NCBI RefSeq assembly: GCF_003591485.1
Contig: NZ_QZCF01000001.1
Location: 682,001 to 746,000, forward strand
Direction of reading: 5' to 3'
Origin: Paenibacillus sp. 1011MAR3C5
GTDB lineage: Bacteria; Bacillota; Bacilli; Paenibacillales; Paenibacillaceae
DNA: 64,000 bases
In this document: in pieces, positions 7,914-16,136 of the stretch
How positions within the stretch are numbered: the stretch's first letter is position 1
Layout of the letters: each line of letters opens with the position of its first letter
The notes under the pieces: model-generated
The model's database searches: none
What the model saw: the letters and a program-made list of their open reading frames with translations, nothing else
What the model was told of the DNA's origin: nothing
Made by a program: the position numbers and the translations under genes

Positions 7914-8453
7914 ATGTTCAAATTGGACAAGGAGGTGACTCGCATCCATCCCGTTAAGAAAAGATTAGCCGCAACTGTTGCGGTAATAGTCGTCGTTTGG
8001 GCTATCTACACAGTTTATCAACATCTACCTGTAACCATTGATAAAGCTTTCCCTGCTATTGAATATTTGGAGGGCGACCCTTCTTCGGCTGCCAAGACAT
8101 TCATAACGATAAAAGGAACGTTAAGCAAACCGTTGTTCCGCAAGCACAAATTCAACGGCAGGCTGGTCATCGAGCATTATGACTTTACAAAAACGCATGA
8201 CATCGTAGACATGAAGTTCAAAGGTCTGAATGATAATCAAACTCTCCTTGTGTACACGGCAGTCAGCAAGGATGGCTCTCCTGACCTCATCTTGTTCGGA
8301 TACATAGAGCAAGCCAATAATTTCGAGCACTTGTACATAAGCCGTAATCCGATGTTGGACATGGGCGAGAAAGCAGGAATGATGCACCATATCGCCGGTC
8401 CTGCGAATGACTTTGAAACTGCCGCAAGCATCAGCAGCTCATTCTCCAAATAA
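7914..8453 (+). CDS. Membrane-anchored hypothetical protein
   Basis: Up to 179 aa. A single N-terminal membrane segment (about residues 21-35, LAATVAVIVVVWAIYTV) is preceded by basic residues, so the rest should lie outside the cytoplasm. No family was recognised. The start is unclear: the ATG at 7914 has no good ribosome binding site, whereas a perfect AAGGAGGTGA at 7929-7938 sits 8 nt ahead of an in-frame ATC codon at 7944. Initiation at ATC would give a 169-aa protein and still leave the membrane anchor intact. It converges on rdgB, with a shared terminator hairpin between them. Confidence 0.7.
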   Translation: MFKLDKEVTRIHPVKKRLAATVAVIVVVWAIYTVYQHLPVTIDKAFPAIEYLEGDPSSAAKTFITIKGTLSKPLFRKHKFNGRLVIEHYDFTKTHDIVDMKFKGLNDNQTLLVYTAVSKDGSPDLILFGYIEQANNFEHLYISRNPMLDMGEKAGMMHHIAGPANDFETAASISSSFSK

Positions 8454-8460
8454 CGAAACA

Positions 8461-8512
8461 AAGAACCCGGAAGCAGCATCCCTAACAGGAATGTCTTCCG
8501 GGTTCTTGCTCT
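8461..8512. terminator. Bidirectional terminator between convergent genes
   Basis: Perfect 13-bp inverted repeat AAGAACCCGGAAG (8461-8473) and CTTCCGGGTTCTT (8495-8507). It serves the hypothetical gene on the plus strand and rdgB on the minus strand. Confidence 0.75.
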
Positions 8513-8522
8513 TCTCATAAGC

Positions 8523-9182
8523 TTAGCCGGCAGCAATGCCCAGCTTCTTCATCAGAACCTTCAGCGCCTCGCCCCGATGGCTGATCGCGCCTTTCTCCTC
8601 TTTGGACAGCTCCGCCATCCCTCTGCCAAGCTGCGGCAGCCAGAATAGCGGGTCGTAGCCAAAGCCGCCGTCGCCATGCGGACGGTCCGTAATGATGCCA
8701 TCCACCGTACCTTCTGCTTCGATGAACTCGCCCGTGGCTGGATCGTACAGCGCAAGCGCACATACGAATTGAGCGCGGCTGAGCGCTTTGGAGCCATTGC
8801 TCAGCGTGTCCCCCGGAAGCTCGGCGCCAATCTGTCCCAGCTCCTGAAGCAGCTTCGCGTTATTAGCGGAATCAGCCGCTCCTTCTCCCGCATATCGTGC
8901 GGAATAGACGCCTGGTCTTCCATCCAGCGCTTCTACGCATAAGCCGGAGTCGTCTGCAAGCGCCGGCACGCCAAGCGCGTCTCCGGTTGCCTTCGCCTTC
9001 AGCCTTGCGTTGGCAGCGAACGTATCGCCATCCTCCACGATATCGGGAATGGATGGATAGTCGTGCAGGCTGACGACCGCTTTTCCCAGCTTTTGAAGCG
9101 CATGGGCGAATTCCTTCACTTTGCCGGCGTTTTTGGTAGCGACGACAACCGTGTCGTGACCTTCCAGCCAGTTTCTCGTCAT
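8523..9182 (-). CDS. rdgB: XTP/dITP diphosphatase (HAM1/RdgB family)
   Basis: Hydrolyses non-canonical purine triphosphates (dITP, XTP) to monophosphates, keeping them out of DNA and RNA. 219 aa from the ATG ending at 9182, which follows the rph stop by 4 nt and has GGGGG upstream; a start at 9209 would overlap rph. Family motifs are visible: VVATKNAGKVKEF near the N-terminus, LADDSGLCVEALDGRPGVYS, and FGYDPLFWLP with SHRGEAL near the C-terminus. The rph-rdgB pairing is the common Bacillales arrangement. Confidence 0.95.
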   Translation of the reverse strand: MTRNWLEGHDTVVVATKNAGKVKEFAHALQKLGKAVVSLHDYPSIPDIVEDGDTFAANARLKAKATGDALGVPALADDSGLCVEALDGRPGVYSARYAGEGAADSANNAKLLQELGQIGAELPGDTLSNGSKALSRAQFVCALALYDPATGEFIEAEGTVDGIITDRPHGDGGFGYDPLFWLPQLGRGMAELSKEEKGAISHRGEALKVLMKKLGIAAG

Positions 9183-9186
9183 TCCG

Positions 9187-9924
9187 CTAACCCCCAATGC
9201 GAGCGGCAATCTCGCCCAGCACCTCGCGCTGCTTCTCGATCAGCTCTGCGATGCCCGCCTCGCCAAGGGCCAGCAGCTCGTTCAGTTCCTCGCGGGAGAA
9301 CGGCGCATCCTCGCCCGTGCCTTGCACCTCGACGAATTTGCCTTGACCGGTCATCACGACGTTCATGTCAACCTTAGCCTTGGAATCTTCCTCGTAATTC
9401 AGATCAAGCAGCGTTCTTTCCTGAATCACGCCTACGCTGACGGAAGCCAGAAAGTCGCGAATCGGATATTTATTGAAGGAGACCGTCTTGGAAACATGAT
9501 GTACCGCAAGAGCCAATGCCACGAATGCGCCCGTAATGGACGTAGTGCGCGTGCCGCCGTCGGCCTGGATTACATCGCAATCCAGCGTAATGGTGCGTTC
9601 GCCTAGTGCGCTCAGATCGACGACAGACCTTAGCGCTCTGCCAATGAGGCGCTGAATCTCCATGGTGCGTCCTGTGAGCTTGCCTCTGGCCGACTCGCGT
9701 TGGTTGCGCGAATGGGTCGCACGCGGCAGCATCGAATACTCGGCCGTAATCCAGCCTTTGCCTTGCCCCTTCATAAAAGGAGGCACCCTCTCCTCGATGC
9801 TTGCTGTACAGATGACCTTCGTATCGCCAACCTCGATCAAGACCGACCCTTCCGCGTGTTTATTTACATTCGTTGTAATCGATACCGGCCGAAGCTGGTT
9901 CGGCTCCCGGTTGTCATTTCTCAT
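9187..9924 (-). CDS. rph: Ribonuclease PH
   Basis: Phosphorolytic 3'-5' exoribonuclease that trims tRNA precursors. 245 aa from the ATG ending at 9924 ([18 protein letters not shown]), with AGGAGG 8 nt upstream. RNase PH signatures are present: [17 protein letters not shown], the RGRTME-type [19 protein letters not shown], and [19 protein letters not shown], which carries the catalytic Asp region. It is the first gene of an rph-rdgB operon, 474 nt downstream of gerM and separated from it by a terminator. Confidence 0.96.
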   Translation of the reverse strand: MRNDNREPNQLRPVSITTNVNKHAEGSVLIEVGDTKVICTASIEERVPPFMKGQGKGWITAEYSMLPRATHSRNQRESARGKLTGRTMEIQRLIGRALRSVVDLSALGERTITLDCDVIQADGGTRTTSITGAFVALALAVHHVSKTVSFNKYPIRDFLASVSVGVIQERTLLDLNYEEDSKAKVDMNVVMTGQGKFVEVQGTGEDAPFSREELNELLALGEAGIAELIEKQREVLGEIAARIGG

Positions 9925-10398
9925 TTGATAAGCCTCCTGAATCATTCATCCATTTTTAACCCTTCCTATTTTATCAAAGTCAAGGATGGAATGCATCTTA
10001 AGGCGCAAATTACGATTCGCGCCCTTATGCAAACCTTATTTCTGCCGAATCCATGAGTTGCATAAAGGAGCAGTACCTTTCAACTCGAAACGTTCGCCGC
10101 ACGGGGTTCGCGTTACCTCGATCAAAGACCGTTCGATTGCCTTCCCGGTCCACAACGCAGTAGCGGTTTATAACTGTATCGGCAACGAACATGGGAGTGG
10201 ACGCATCCTATCTGCCTTGGCCGCCCGCAGGAATAACGCGTACTCCCCTCGACGAATTCCGATCATGACCACCTTCCCTGCAGAAAGGCAAGTAGAAAAT
10301 TATTGCTGCAACTAAAACACAGTCCATTACGAAAATAAAAGACTGACCATAGCAGCAACAGCTCCCGCCGGGTCAGCCTCTTATCCGAAAGCAATCTA
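9925..10398. other. 474-bp intergenic region between gerM and rph
   Basis: Contains the gerM terminator (10331-10380) and presumably the rph promoter. On the minus strand, 10192-10025 is an open frame of 55 codons (MFVADTVINRYCVVDREGNR and onward) that lacks a Shine-Dalgarno sequence and is overlapped by other short frames. It could be a gene remnant, but there is no evidence of function. Confidence 0.5.
10331..10380 (-). terminator. Rho-independent terminator after gerM
   Basis: GGTCAGCC (10371-10378) and GACTGACC (10341-10348) form the stem with one mismatch; on the minus strand TTTTATTTTC follows. Confidence 0.65.
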
Positions 10399-11466
10399 TT
10401 AAGATTTCAGCGCATTGACATGATGCGGTCTGCCGACCGGCTGGCTGTAGGAGTTGTTGCTGTCGTCCACCAGGTTCGTCTCTCCGTTAATCCGGATTTG
10501 AACCTGACTCGCCTCTGTGCTCTCCGTCAGCGACAGTACCACGGCTTGCAGCATCTCGGATGGGATGGGCAGGCCTGTTACATAAGAATCGTCTTGCAGG
10601 TCAACGACAAGGACACCATCCTTCTCTTCGATGTTGGTCACTTCCACATCAGGCAAAATGACGCTTGTCAGCTTTTTCTTATCCAGCGGTCCCGCGATTA
10701 ATTGCTCAAGCGCAGCGTGCGCCGTCGAATCGGAGCGTTCAATCAGCCTTGTGACTGGAACATAGTATTCCTCCTCATGCAGCGTCTCGGAGGAGAAGTA
10801 CAGCGTGACCGGATAGGAGCTGGCGACGCTTACGCCGTCGGCCTGCTCGATATTGATCCCGATCGTGCGCGTCAGCTCGCCTTGAATCGGGAAGCCCGCT
10901 ACCGGCATCGCCTCAAGCCGCTCACCCTCGACTTGAAGCTCTACGCCTTCGATACCGCTCATAGCTGTCAATGTCCAGGTAATCGCTTCGACGATAGCGC
11001 GCTCGTCCTGCTCCGGATAATTGGTGAATGACTCAGACAAATTGATTTTTGCGATTTTGTGCTCTTGATCGTATTCATAGGATAGCACCTGCGTGCCTTG
11101 AGGGATCAGCGCACGGAAGTCCTCCGGCAGAAGTGAAGCGTACGCGCCGCTGTCCACCATAATCTCCAGCGCCTTCTGCGGTGCCGATTCCTTTGCGGTC
11201 AAAGCTGCCGGCACCGTCACCGGAGCCAGATAGCCGTTGCCGTCCTGCAAATAAACGGTCAGCGTGGAGGCCGTTACGCCCTCTGCAGGAGCCTGTCCGG
11301 TAGGTTCATTTTCACCCTCGATGCCGTCGGTTTGCTCCACCTGCTGCTGCGGCGGATCAATCGACTTGCTGGTTTGCTGTGAGAACAATCCGCAGCCTGC
11401 GGTCAGAACGGGCAGTGCCAGAAGGGCAACGAATGCGGTGCGGCGAATCCATTTTTTCTGAATCAT
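10399..11466 (-). CDS. gerM: Spore germination/sporulation lipoprotein GerM
   Basis: 355 aa. A lipoprotein signal peptide (basic MIQKKWIRR, a hydrophobic stretch, lipobox LTAGC with Cys25) anchors it outside the membrane. After a Gln/Pro/Glu-rich linker come two GerMN domains (about 65-195 and 210-335), each with the pattern VTLYF/LTVYLQD, VTR or TVPAALT, then EQLIAGP or EIMVDSG. GerM in Bacillus takes part in forespore engulfment and germination. The order gerM-rph-rdgB matches B. subtilis. The start ATG ending at 11466 has GGGGAGG upstream. Confidence 0.92.
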   Translation of the reverse strand: MIQKKWIRRTAFVALLALPVLTAGCGLFSQQTSKSIDPPQQQVEQTDGIEGENEPTGQAPAEGVTASTLTVYLQDGNGYLAPVTVPAALTAKESAPQKALEIMVDSGAYASLLPEDFRALIPQGTQVLSYEYDQEHKIAKINLSESFTNYPEQDERAIVEAITWTLTAMSGIEGVELQVEGERLEAMPVAGFPIQGELTRTIGINIEQADGVSVASSYPVTLYFSSETLHEEEYYVPVTRLIERSDSTAHAALEQLIAGPLDKKKLTSVILPDVEVTNIEEKDGVLVVDLQDDSYVTGLPIPSEMLQAVVLSLTESTEASQVQIRINGETNLVDDSNNSYSQPVGRPHHVNALKS

Positions 11467-11595
11467 GTAGAAAATTCCTCCCCAATTGATTTTTGCCTGT
11501 CGGCTTTGTACAACTCCTCATTTGTAGTAATATGTATACGAGCCCTTCCCTGTTTTAGACCAGTTTTGTCCATAAAATCATGAGGGGGAACCATA

Positions 11596-12138
11596 TTGAA
11601 AGAGAATGCGAAGATCTACAGCCTGAACAGCTCGAAAGTAGCTGCCGCAACGGATGAATGGCTCGCCAAGCGTGGAGTGACCAAGCAGGACATCGCCGAG
11701 CTTGTGCTCTTCTTGCAGAAGGATTATTTTCCAAGCCTGACCACGGAGGATTGCCTGGAGCATGTGGATGCCGTATTGTCCAAGCGTGAAGTGCAGAACG
11801 CCGTATTGACCGGCATTCAGCTCGACATGCTTGCCGAGGAAGGCAAGCTGCTGCCTCCGCTTCAAGACATGATCAAGCATGATGAGAGCTTATATGGCTG
11901 CGATGAAATATTGGCTCTGTCGATCGTGAACGTATACGGAAGCATCGGATTTACGAACTTCGGCTATGTCGATAAGGTAAAGCCGGGCATTCTTGTTCGC
12001 CTGAACAGCAAAACAGACGGCGAGATACATACCTTCCTCGACGATATCGTTGGCGCGATTGCCGCTTCCGCTGCCAGCCGCATTGCCCACCGCAAGCAAG
12101 CCGAGCGTGAAGGCGTCACAACGCCGCCGCTTGACTAA
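11596..12138 (+). CDS. Phosphatidylglycerophosphatase A-like protein (YutG/YpjQ family), copy 1
   Basis: 180 aa from a TTG start at 11596, with GGGGG about 10 nt upstream. It belongs to the PgpA family: the conserved block HDESLYGCDEILALSIVNVY with IGFTNFGYVDK then KPGI matches the family's central motif, and FLDDIVGAIAASAASRI forms a hydrophobic C-terminal helix. PgpA enzymes dephosphorylate phosphatidylglycerolphosphate; YutG/YpjQ proteins are the Bacillus members. A second paralogue is at 48013-48510. It diverges from gerM across a 129-nt region. Confidence 0.85.
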   Translation: MKENAKIYSLNSSKVAAATDEWLAKRGVTKQDIAELVLFLQKDYFPSLTTEDCLEHVDAVLSKREVQNAVLTGIQLDMLAEEGKLLPPLQDMIKHDESLYGCDEILALSIVNVYGSIGFTNFGYVDKVKPGILVRLNSKTDGEIHTFLDDIVGAIAASAASRIAHRKQAEREGVTTPPLD

Positions 12139-12150
12139 TCTCCATGAAAC

Positions 12151-12196
12151 AGAGGCCGTTCCGAAGGTTGCATACCTGCCGGAACGGCCTCTTTAT
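12151..12196. terminator. Bidirectional terminator between pgpA-like gene and glpX
   Basis: Perfect 13-bp inverted repeat AGAGGCCGTTCCG (12151-12163) and CGGAACGGCCTCT (12180-12192), followed by TTAT. It lies between convergent genes. Confidence 0.8.
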
Positions 12197-12216
12197 ACGC
12201 TATTCTTATGTCCTCA

Positions 12217-13185
12217 TTAGGATGGCTGCAACAGCGGCTTATTGGGCAAATAATGAATGGAGCGGATAAAGCGAACCGTCTTCGTCTTCGCTCGCATCAC
12301 AATGGAGTGCGTCTCTGCACGCTCGTCGGGAAAATAGCGTACGCCGCCCAAAAACTCTCCGGGCGTAACCCCCGTCGCCGCGAATATCACATCCTCCGTC
12401 CCGACCATGTCTTCCATCGTCAGTACGCGGTACGGCTCCTCGATGCCCATCTGGACACAGCGCTCGTATTCGAATGCGTCCGCCGGCATGAGACGGGCCT
12501 GCAGCTCGCCTCCCATACACTTCAAGGCTGCGGCCGCCAGCACTCCCTCCGGCGCCCCTCCCGAACCCACATACAGGTCTATGCCCGCTTCCGGGAATGC
12601 GGGAGCCATTGCGCCCGCGACATCGCCGTCCGACAGAAACTTAATGCGGACACCTACCTTTCGAAGCACCTTGACGATCGATTCATGACGCGCCCGATCC
12701 AGAATCATGACCGTTAGATCGGATACCTTTTTGTTCAGCGCATCCGCTGCTTTGTATAAGGTCGTCTCCATCGGGTCGCTAATGCTCAGCTTGCCAACAA
12801 GAGCAGGTCCGTATGCCAGCTTCTCCATGTACATGTCCGGCGCATGAAGCAGTTGGCCCTTGTCTGCTACCGCGATGACGGACAGCGCATTATTCAGCCC
12901 TTTGGCTACAATCTCAGTACCTTCGAGCGGATCGACCGCGACATCCAATTCGGGGCCTTGCAGACTCCCTACTTCCTCGCCAATGTAGAGCATCGGGGCT
13001 TCATCCATCTCGCCTTCTCCGATCACGACGGTTCCCCGGATGGATACGGAATCGAACATCGTCCGCATCGCTGTTGTAGCAGCATCATCGGCGCTGTTCT
13101 TGTCTCCCCTCCCCATCCATGGTGCGGAAGCGAGTGCTGCAAGCTCCGTTACGCGTACGATCTCCAGTGCCAGTTCTCTCTCCAT
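12217..13185 (-). CDS. glpX: Class II fructose-1,6-bisphosphatase
   Basis: Gluconeogenic hydrolysis of fructose-1,6-bisphosphate. 322 aa from the ATG ending at 13185 (MERELALEIVRVTELAALAS), with AAGGGGAG about 8 nt upstream. GlpX hallmarks are present: GRGDKNSADDAAT near residue 25, GEGEMDEAPML, the metal-binding VDPLEGT, the ILDRARHESIV block, and GSGGAPEGVLAAAALKCMGG. It is monocistronic, downstream of an AT-rich region with a long dyad. Confidence 0.95.
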   Translation of the reverse strand: MERELALEIVRVTELAALASAPWMGRGDKNSADDAATTAMRTMFDSVSIRGTVVIGEGEMDEAPMLYIGEEVGSLQGPELDVAVDPLEGTEIVAKGLNNALSVIAVADKGQLLHAPDMYMEKLAYGPALVGKLSISDPMETTLYKAADALNKKVSDLTVMILDRARHESIVKVLRKVGVRIKFLSDGDVAGAMAPAFPEAGIDLYVGSGGAPEGVLAAAALKCMGGELQARLMPADAFEYERCVQMGIEEPYRVLTMEDMVGTEDVIFAATGVTPGEFLGGVRYFPDERAETHSIVMRAKTKTVRFIRSIHYLPNKPLLQPS

Positions 13186-13502
13186 GCCCATTCTCCCCTT
13201 TAGTCCCATTCACGCCAACAGAACGGAATTATATATGACGTATTAATTATATATAATGTGTAACATATAATTCATTAATACGCAATATATAAAACTTCGT
13301 TATCCCCGCGCAGGAAGAATCCCATGCCTAAAAAAATCCCTTCTCACTTGCGGCATGAAGCCGTTCAACGACGGCTTCCCAGCAAATTCGAAAGGATTGG
13401 GGATTCCATAACTATTTCATAATTTCAGGGTTTTCTTTTCACTTGGCGCTTTTCCAGTCAAGCAGCTTCTGGCAACCCGGGCCTTGTATCTCTGTATCAC
13501 GG
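13186..13502. other. Intergenic region upstream of glpX with AT-rich dyad
   Basis: Holds a long imperfect palindrome, CGTATTAATTATATATA (13239-13255) against TATAATTCATTAATACG (13266-13282), 54 nt upstream of glpX, a likely promoter/operator zone. Further on, a hairpin with arms GAAGCCGT and ACGGCTTC lies at about 13357-13378 and, read on the minus strand, is followed at some distance by TTTTTTT (13330s); it may terminate the MBL gene transcript. No gene is seen. Confidence 0.5.
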
Positions 13503-14489
13503 TCAAAGCGACTCATAAATTAGTGCAGCAGCGGCTTTCCGGCTCCGAATTCGGCCTTCCCGCTCCAAATAATAGAGATGTGCCAGTGTCTCCGACATGG
13601 CAAATCTCAAGTTATGGGGATTATCCCGCAGCCGAGCGCCGAACAGCGTCTCGCATAGCGCAAAGGCCGTACACGGCTCCTGCGTGAGCAGCTCTGCCAT
13701 CTTGTCAAGCCTTCTCCCATGATGCCCGATTAGCTCATCGATTCGGCCTCCAAAGTCGGTAAAGGGATCGCGATGACCTGGCAAAGCGAATGCGACATCG
13801 TAAGACTTCAAATCGGTTAGACTGCCGAGAAAAGCTTCCAGCGGGTCCTGCTCCTCCCCCGGCACAACGCTGACATTGGGCGTAATATGAGGCAGCACCT
13901 GATCCCCGCATATCATCCAGCGTATATCCGGTTGATAGAAGCATAATGCGCCATACGCATGTCCCGGCGCGTCGATCAACTCCCACTCCCATTCGCCCAG
14001 CGCAAGCCGCTGGCCTGCCGACAGGTACTGCACTTGCGGCTGTGGAGATACAAGCTCAATGAATCCATTCAGATTATGTTCAATGCGATCCATGATTTCC
14101 TGCGGCATGCCGTGGCGGATATACAACTCGCGAATTGCCTCTGGAAAGCGGCTTTCTTTTCCCCACAGCCGCAATGCATAAGCATGCGACCTCTCTGTCA
14201 TATAAACGGGCGCTTCAGCTCGTTCCTGCATATATCCGGCCAACCCGTAATGGTCGGGATGCTGATGGGTAAGAACAATCCGCTTAATGTCCTTCCATCC
14301 AAATCCCGCTTCCGCCATCACAGCCGACCATAGCTTCTTGGCTTCGGGTGTGCCCAGACCAGGATCAATGACAGTGACGCCTTCCCGCTCCGGGATGATA
14401 TAGCTGTTGACCCATCTCAGCGAAAAGGGCAGTGGAACCTTCACCTGCAGCCAGCCGTGTTCTAATGTGGATATGTTCGTATTCATCAT
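13503..14489 (-). CDS. MBL-fold metallo-hydrolase
   Basis: 328 aa, soluble. The metal-binding signature THQHPDH lies at about residues 74-80, with supporting histidines in DAPGHAYGALCF and ALPGHRDPF, the canonical order of an MBL hydrolase with a binuclear zinc site. A C-terminal helical region (about 240-328) resembles the winged-helix-like tail of lactamase-B-type thioesterases/hydrolases. The substrate cannot be told. The ATG pair ending at 14489/14486 has GGGAG upstream. It is divergent from the ger operon and not obviously linked to it. Confidence 0.85.
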   Translation of the reverse strand: MMNTNISTLEHGWLQVKVPLPFSLRWVNSYIIPEREGVTVIDPGLGTPEAKKLWSAVMAEAGFGWKDIKRIVLTHQHPDHYGLAGYMQERAEAPVYMTERSHAYALRLWGKESRFPEAIRELYIRHGMPQEIMDRIEHNLNGFIELVSPQPQVQYLSAGQRLALGEWEWELIDAPGHAYGALCFYQPDIRWMICGDQVLPHITPNVSVVPGEEQDPLEAFLGSLTDLKSYDVAFALPGHRDPFTDFGGRIDELIGHHGRRLDKMAELLTQEPCTAFALCETLFGARLRDNPHNLRFAMSETLAHLYYLEREGRIRSRKAAAALIYESL

Positions 14490-14798
14490 GCACTCCCTGC
14501 CTTAATCATTCTCGGCGATTCTTCCTTATCATAAGGATTCAAGTTAAGCGAATCACAGATTGTTATTTCCTTCTGTTCCCATCCTCGGAGATCGTGTAAC
14601 GATAAAGGATGATATAGTCCTTGCCACAGCTTTGCATACCACGGTTTCATTGCTCAAAGTCTGCTTCCTTTCATCTGCCGAATGAGAAACGGCCATGATC
14701 ATACCTTATCTTAGCATAAGTTTTGCCACGCGGCGCAAACTATGGAAGCTTGCCGCGCCACACGTGGGCGGCCAATCGATGCCAGGGAGGCGAGCGCC
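14490..14798. other. Divergent control region between MBL gene and ger operon
   Basis: 309 bp with no gene. It contains CATACCA and CATACCT sequences (near 14634 and 14699) that resemble the -10 of the forespore sigma-G factor, which normally drives ger operons, but neither has a -35 at the right spacing, so no promoter is called. Confidence 0.4.
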
Positions 14799-16136
14799 AT
14801 GAACGAACGTATCCGCTTATTATTCGCCGAAGCGGCGGATCTGAAAACCTATACGCTCAACAACAACGCCATGAGCATCGATATCGCGTATATCGCTCCT
14901 CTATGTGACGAGAAGATGGTAAGCGACTTTATTACCGTCCCCTTTACCAAGGAGGAGATCCCTTATCGCAAGCAGCTCCAGACGATACCGGAATACTTGA
15001 AGGTCGAGGACCCTGCCCGATGGCAGGACCTTTTACTGCGCGGCAATATCTTGATTAAGGATAAAGAGACCGGGGAAATCTATTCCCTCTTCACCGGAAA
15101 CGTCATCTGCAATGAAAGCCCGCAGACACAAGTTGAGAGCGCCATCCAAGGGCCGCAAATTGCCCTGAGCGAGGACTTGAACAAATCGATTAATCTGATC
15201 CGGACAATGTATCCCGTGCCCGAGCTTGGCATTGAGGAATATTCCGTAGGGTATATCTCGAAGACGCCTTTGCTTGTTGTATTCGATCAGAGGCATGTCG
15301 ATCCCTCCGTATTGGACAATGTCCGCTCAAAGCTGAGCAGCATCAGCGTGGATATGGTGCATGCCGCCGGAGAGCTGGAGAAGCTGCTTATCGGCAAGCG
15401 TCGCCATCTCTTCCCGACCGTCCTCATTACGGAGCGCCCGGATCGGATTGCTAAGTCACTGAGCAAAGGAAAAGTGATCGTGCTGATCAAAGGCAGCATG
15501 TTCGCCCTGATCATGCCCGTCTCCTTCTTCGACTTCATGCATGCCATCGAAGATAATTACGAGGCTTATTGGATGACCAGGGCACTCATCTTGATTCGGT
15601 ATATGTCGATCGTCTTGACGATTACGCTACCGGCGCTCTATATCGCCATTGTTTCGTACAATCCGGAGCTGTTCCGGGTGCAGCTTGCCTTCTCGATTGC
15701 AGCAAGCCGGTCCGCCGTGCCCTATCCGTCTTATATTGAAGTGTTTATTATGTTGTTCATGATTGAGACGCTGATCGAAGCCAGTATCCGCCTGCCCCGG
15801 TATATCGGTTCAACAGCGACAACGGTCGGCGGTCTGATCCTGGGCCAAGCCGCGCAACAAGCGGGACTGGTCAGCAGCATTATGATCATTGTAACGTCGG
15901 TAGTGGCGATATCCAACTTCGTCATCCCGATCAACTCGCTGTCATTTTCCGTACGGTTTCTGAAATACCCCTTAATTGCCGCCTCTATCTTTTTTGGCAT
16001 CTCCGGTGTGGCAGTCGGATTGTTTCTTTATGTATGTTACCTATGCAATCTTAGGAGCTTCGGCAAACCCTATTTCCGTTTGCATGGCAAGATCAATCCG
16101 GCAGAGGGCGACGTTGGGCAGGTGAGAACCAAATGA
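14799..16136 (+). CDS. Spore germinant receptor subunit A (GerA family)
   Basis: 445 aa. The A subunit of a nutrient germinant receptor in the spore inner membrane. A large hydrophilic N-terminal domain (about 1-235) is followed by hydrophobic segments (about 270-430), including the conserved LPALYIAIVSYNPELFRVQL and GGLILGQAAQQAGLVS motifs of GerAA/GerKA proteins. The start at 14799 (MNERIRLLFAEAADLKTYTL) has AGGGAGG 8-9 nt upstream; an ATG at 14742 has none. Its stop overlaps the start of the B subunit by ATGA. The family member (gerA, gerB, gerK) cannot be fixed from sequence alone. Confidence 0.93.
   Translation: MNERIRLLFAEAADLKTYTLNNNAMSIDIAYIAPLCDEKMVSDFITVPFTKEEIPYRKQLQTIPEYLKVEDPARWQDLLLRGNILIKDKETGEIYSLFTGNVICNESPQTQVESAIQGPQIALSEDLNKSINLIRTMYPVPELGIEEYSVGYISKTPLLVVFDQRHVDPSVLDNVRSKLSSISVDMVHAAGELEKLLIGKRRHLFPTVLITERPDRIAKSLSKGKVIVLIKGSMFALIMPVSFFDFMHAIEDNYEAYWMTRALILIRYMSIVLTITLPALYIAIVSYNPELFRVQLAFSIAASRSAVPYPSYIEVFIMLFMIETLIEASIRLPRYIGSTATTVGGLILGQAAQQAGLVSSIMIIVTSVVAISNFVIPINSLSFSVRFLKYPLIAASIFFGISGVAVGLFLYVCYLCNLRSFGKPYFRLHGKINPAEGDVGQVRTK

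Noticed and set aside
14490..14798. Sigma-G promoter for the ger operon
   Set aside because: CATACCA/CATACCT -10-like sequences exist, but neither has a TGAATA-like -35 at 17-18 bp.
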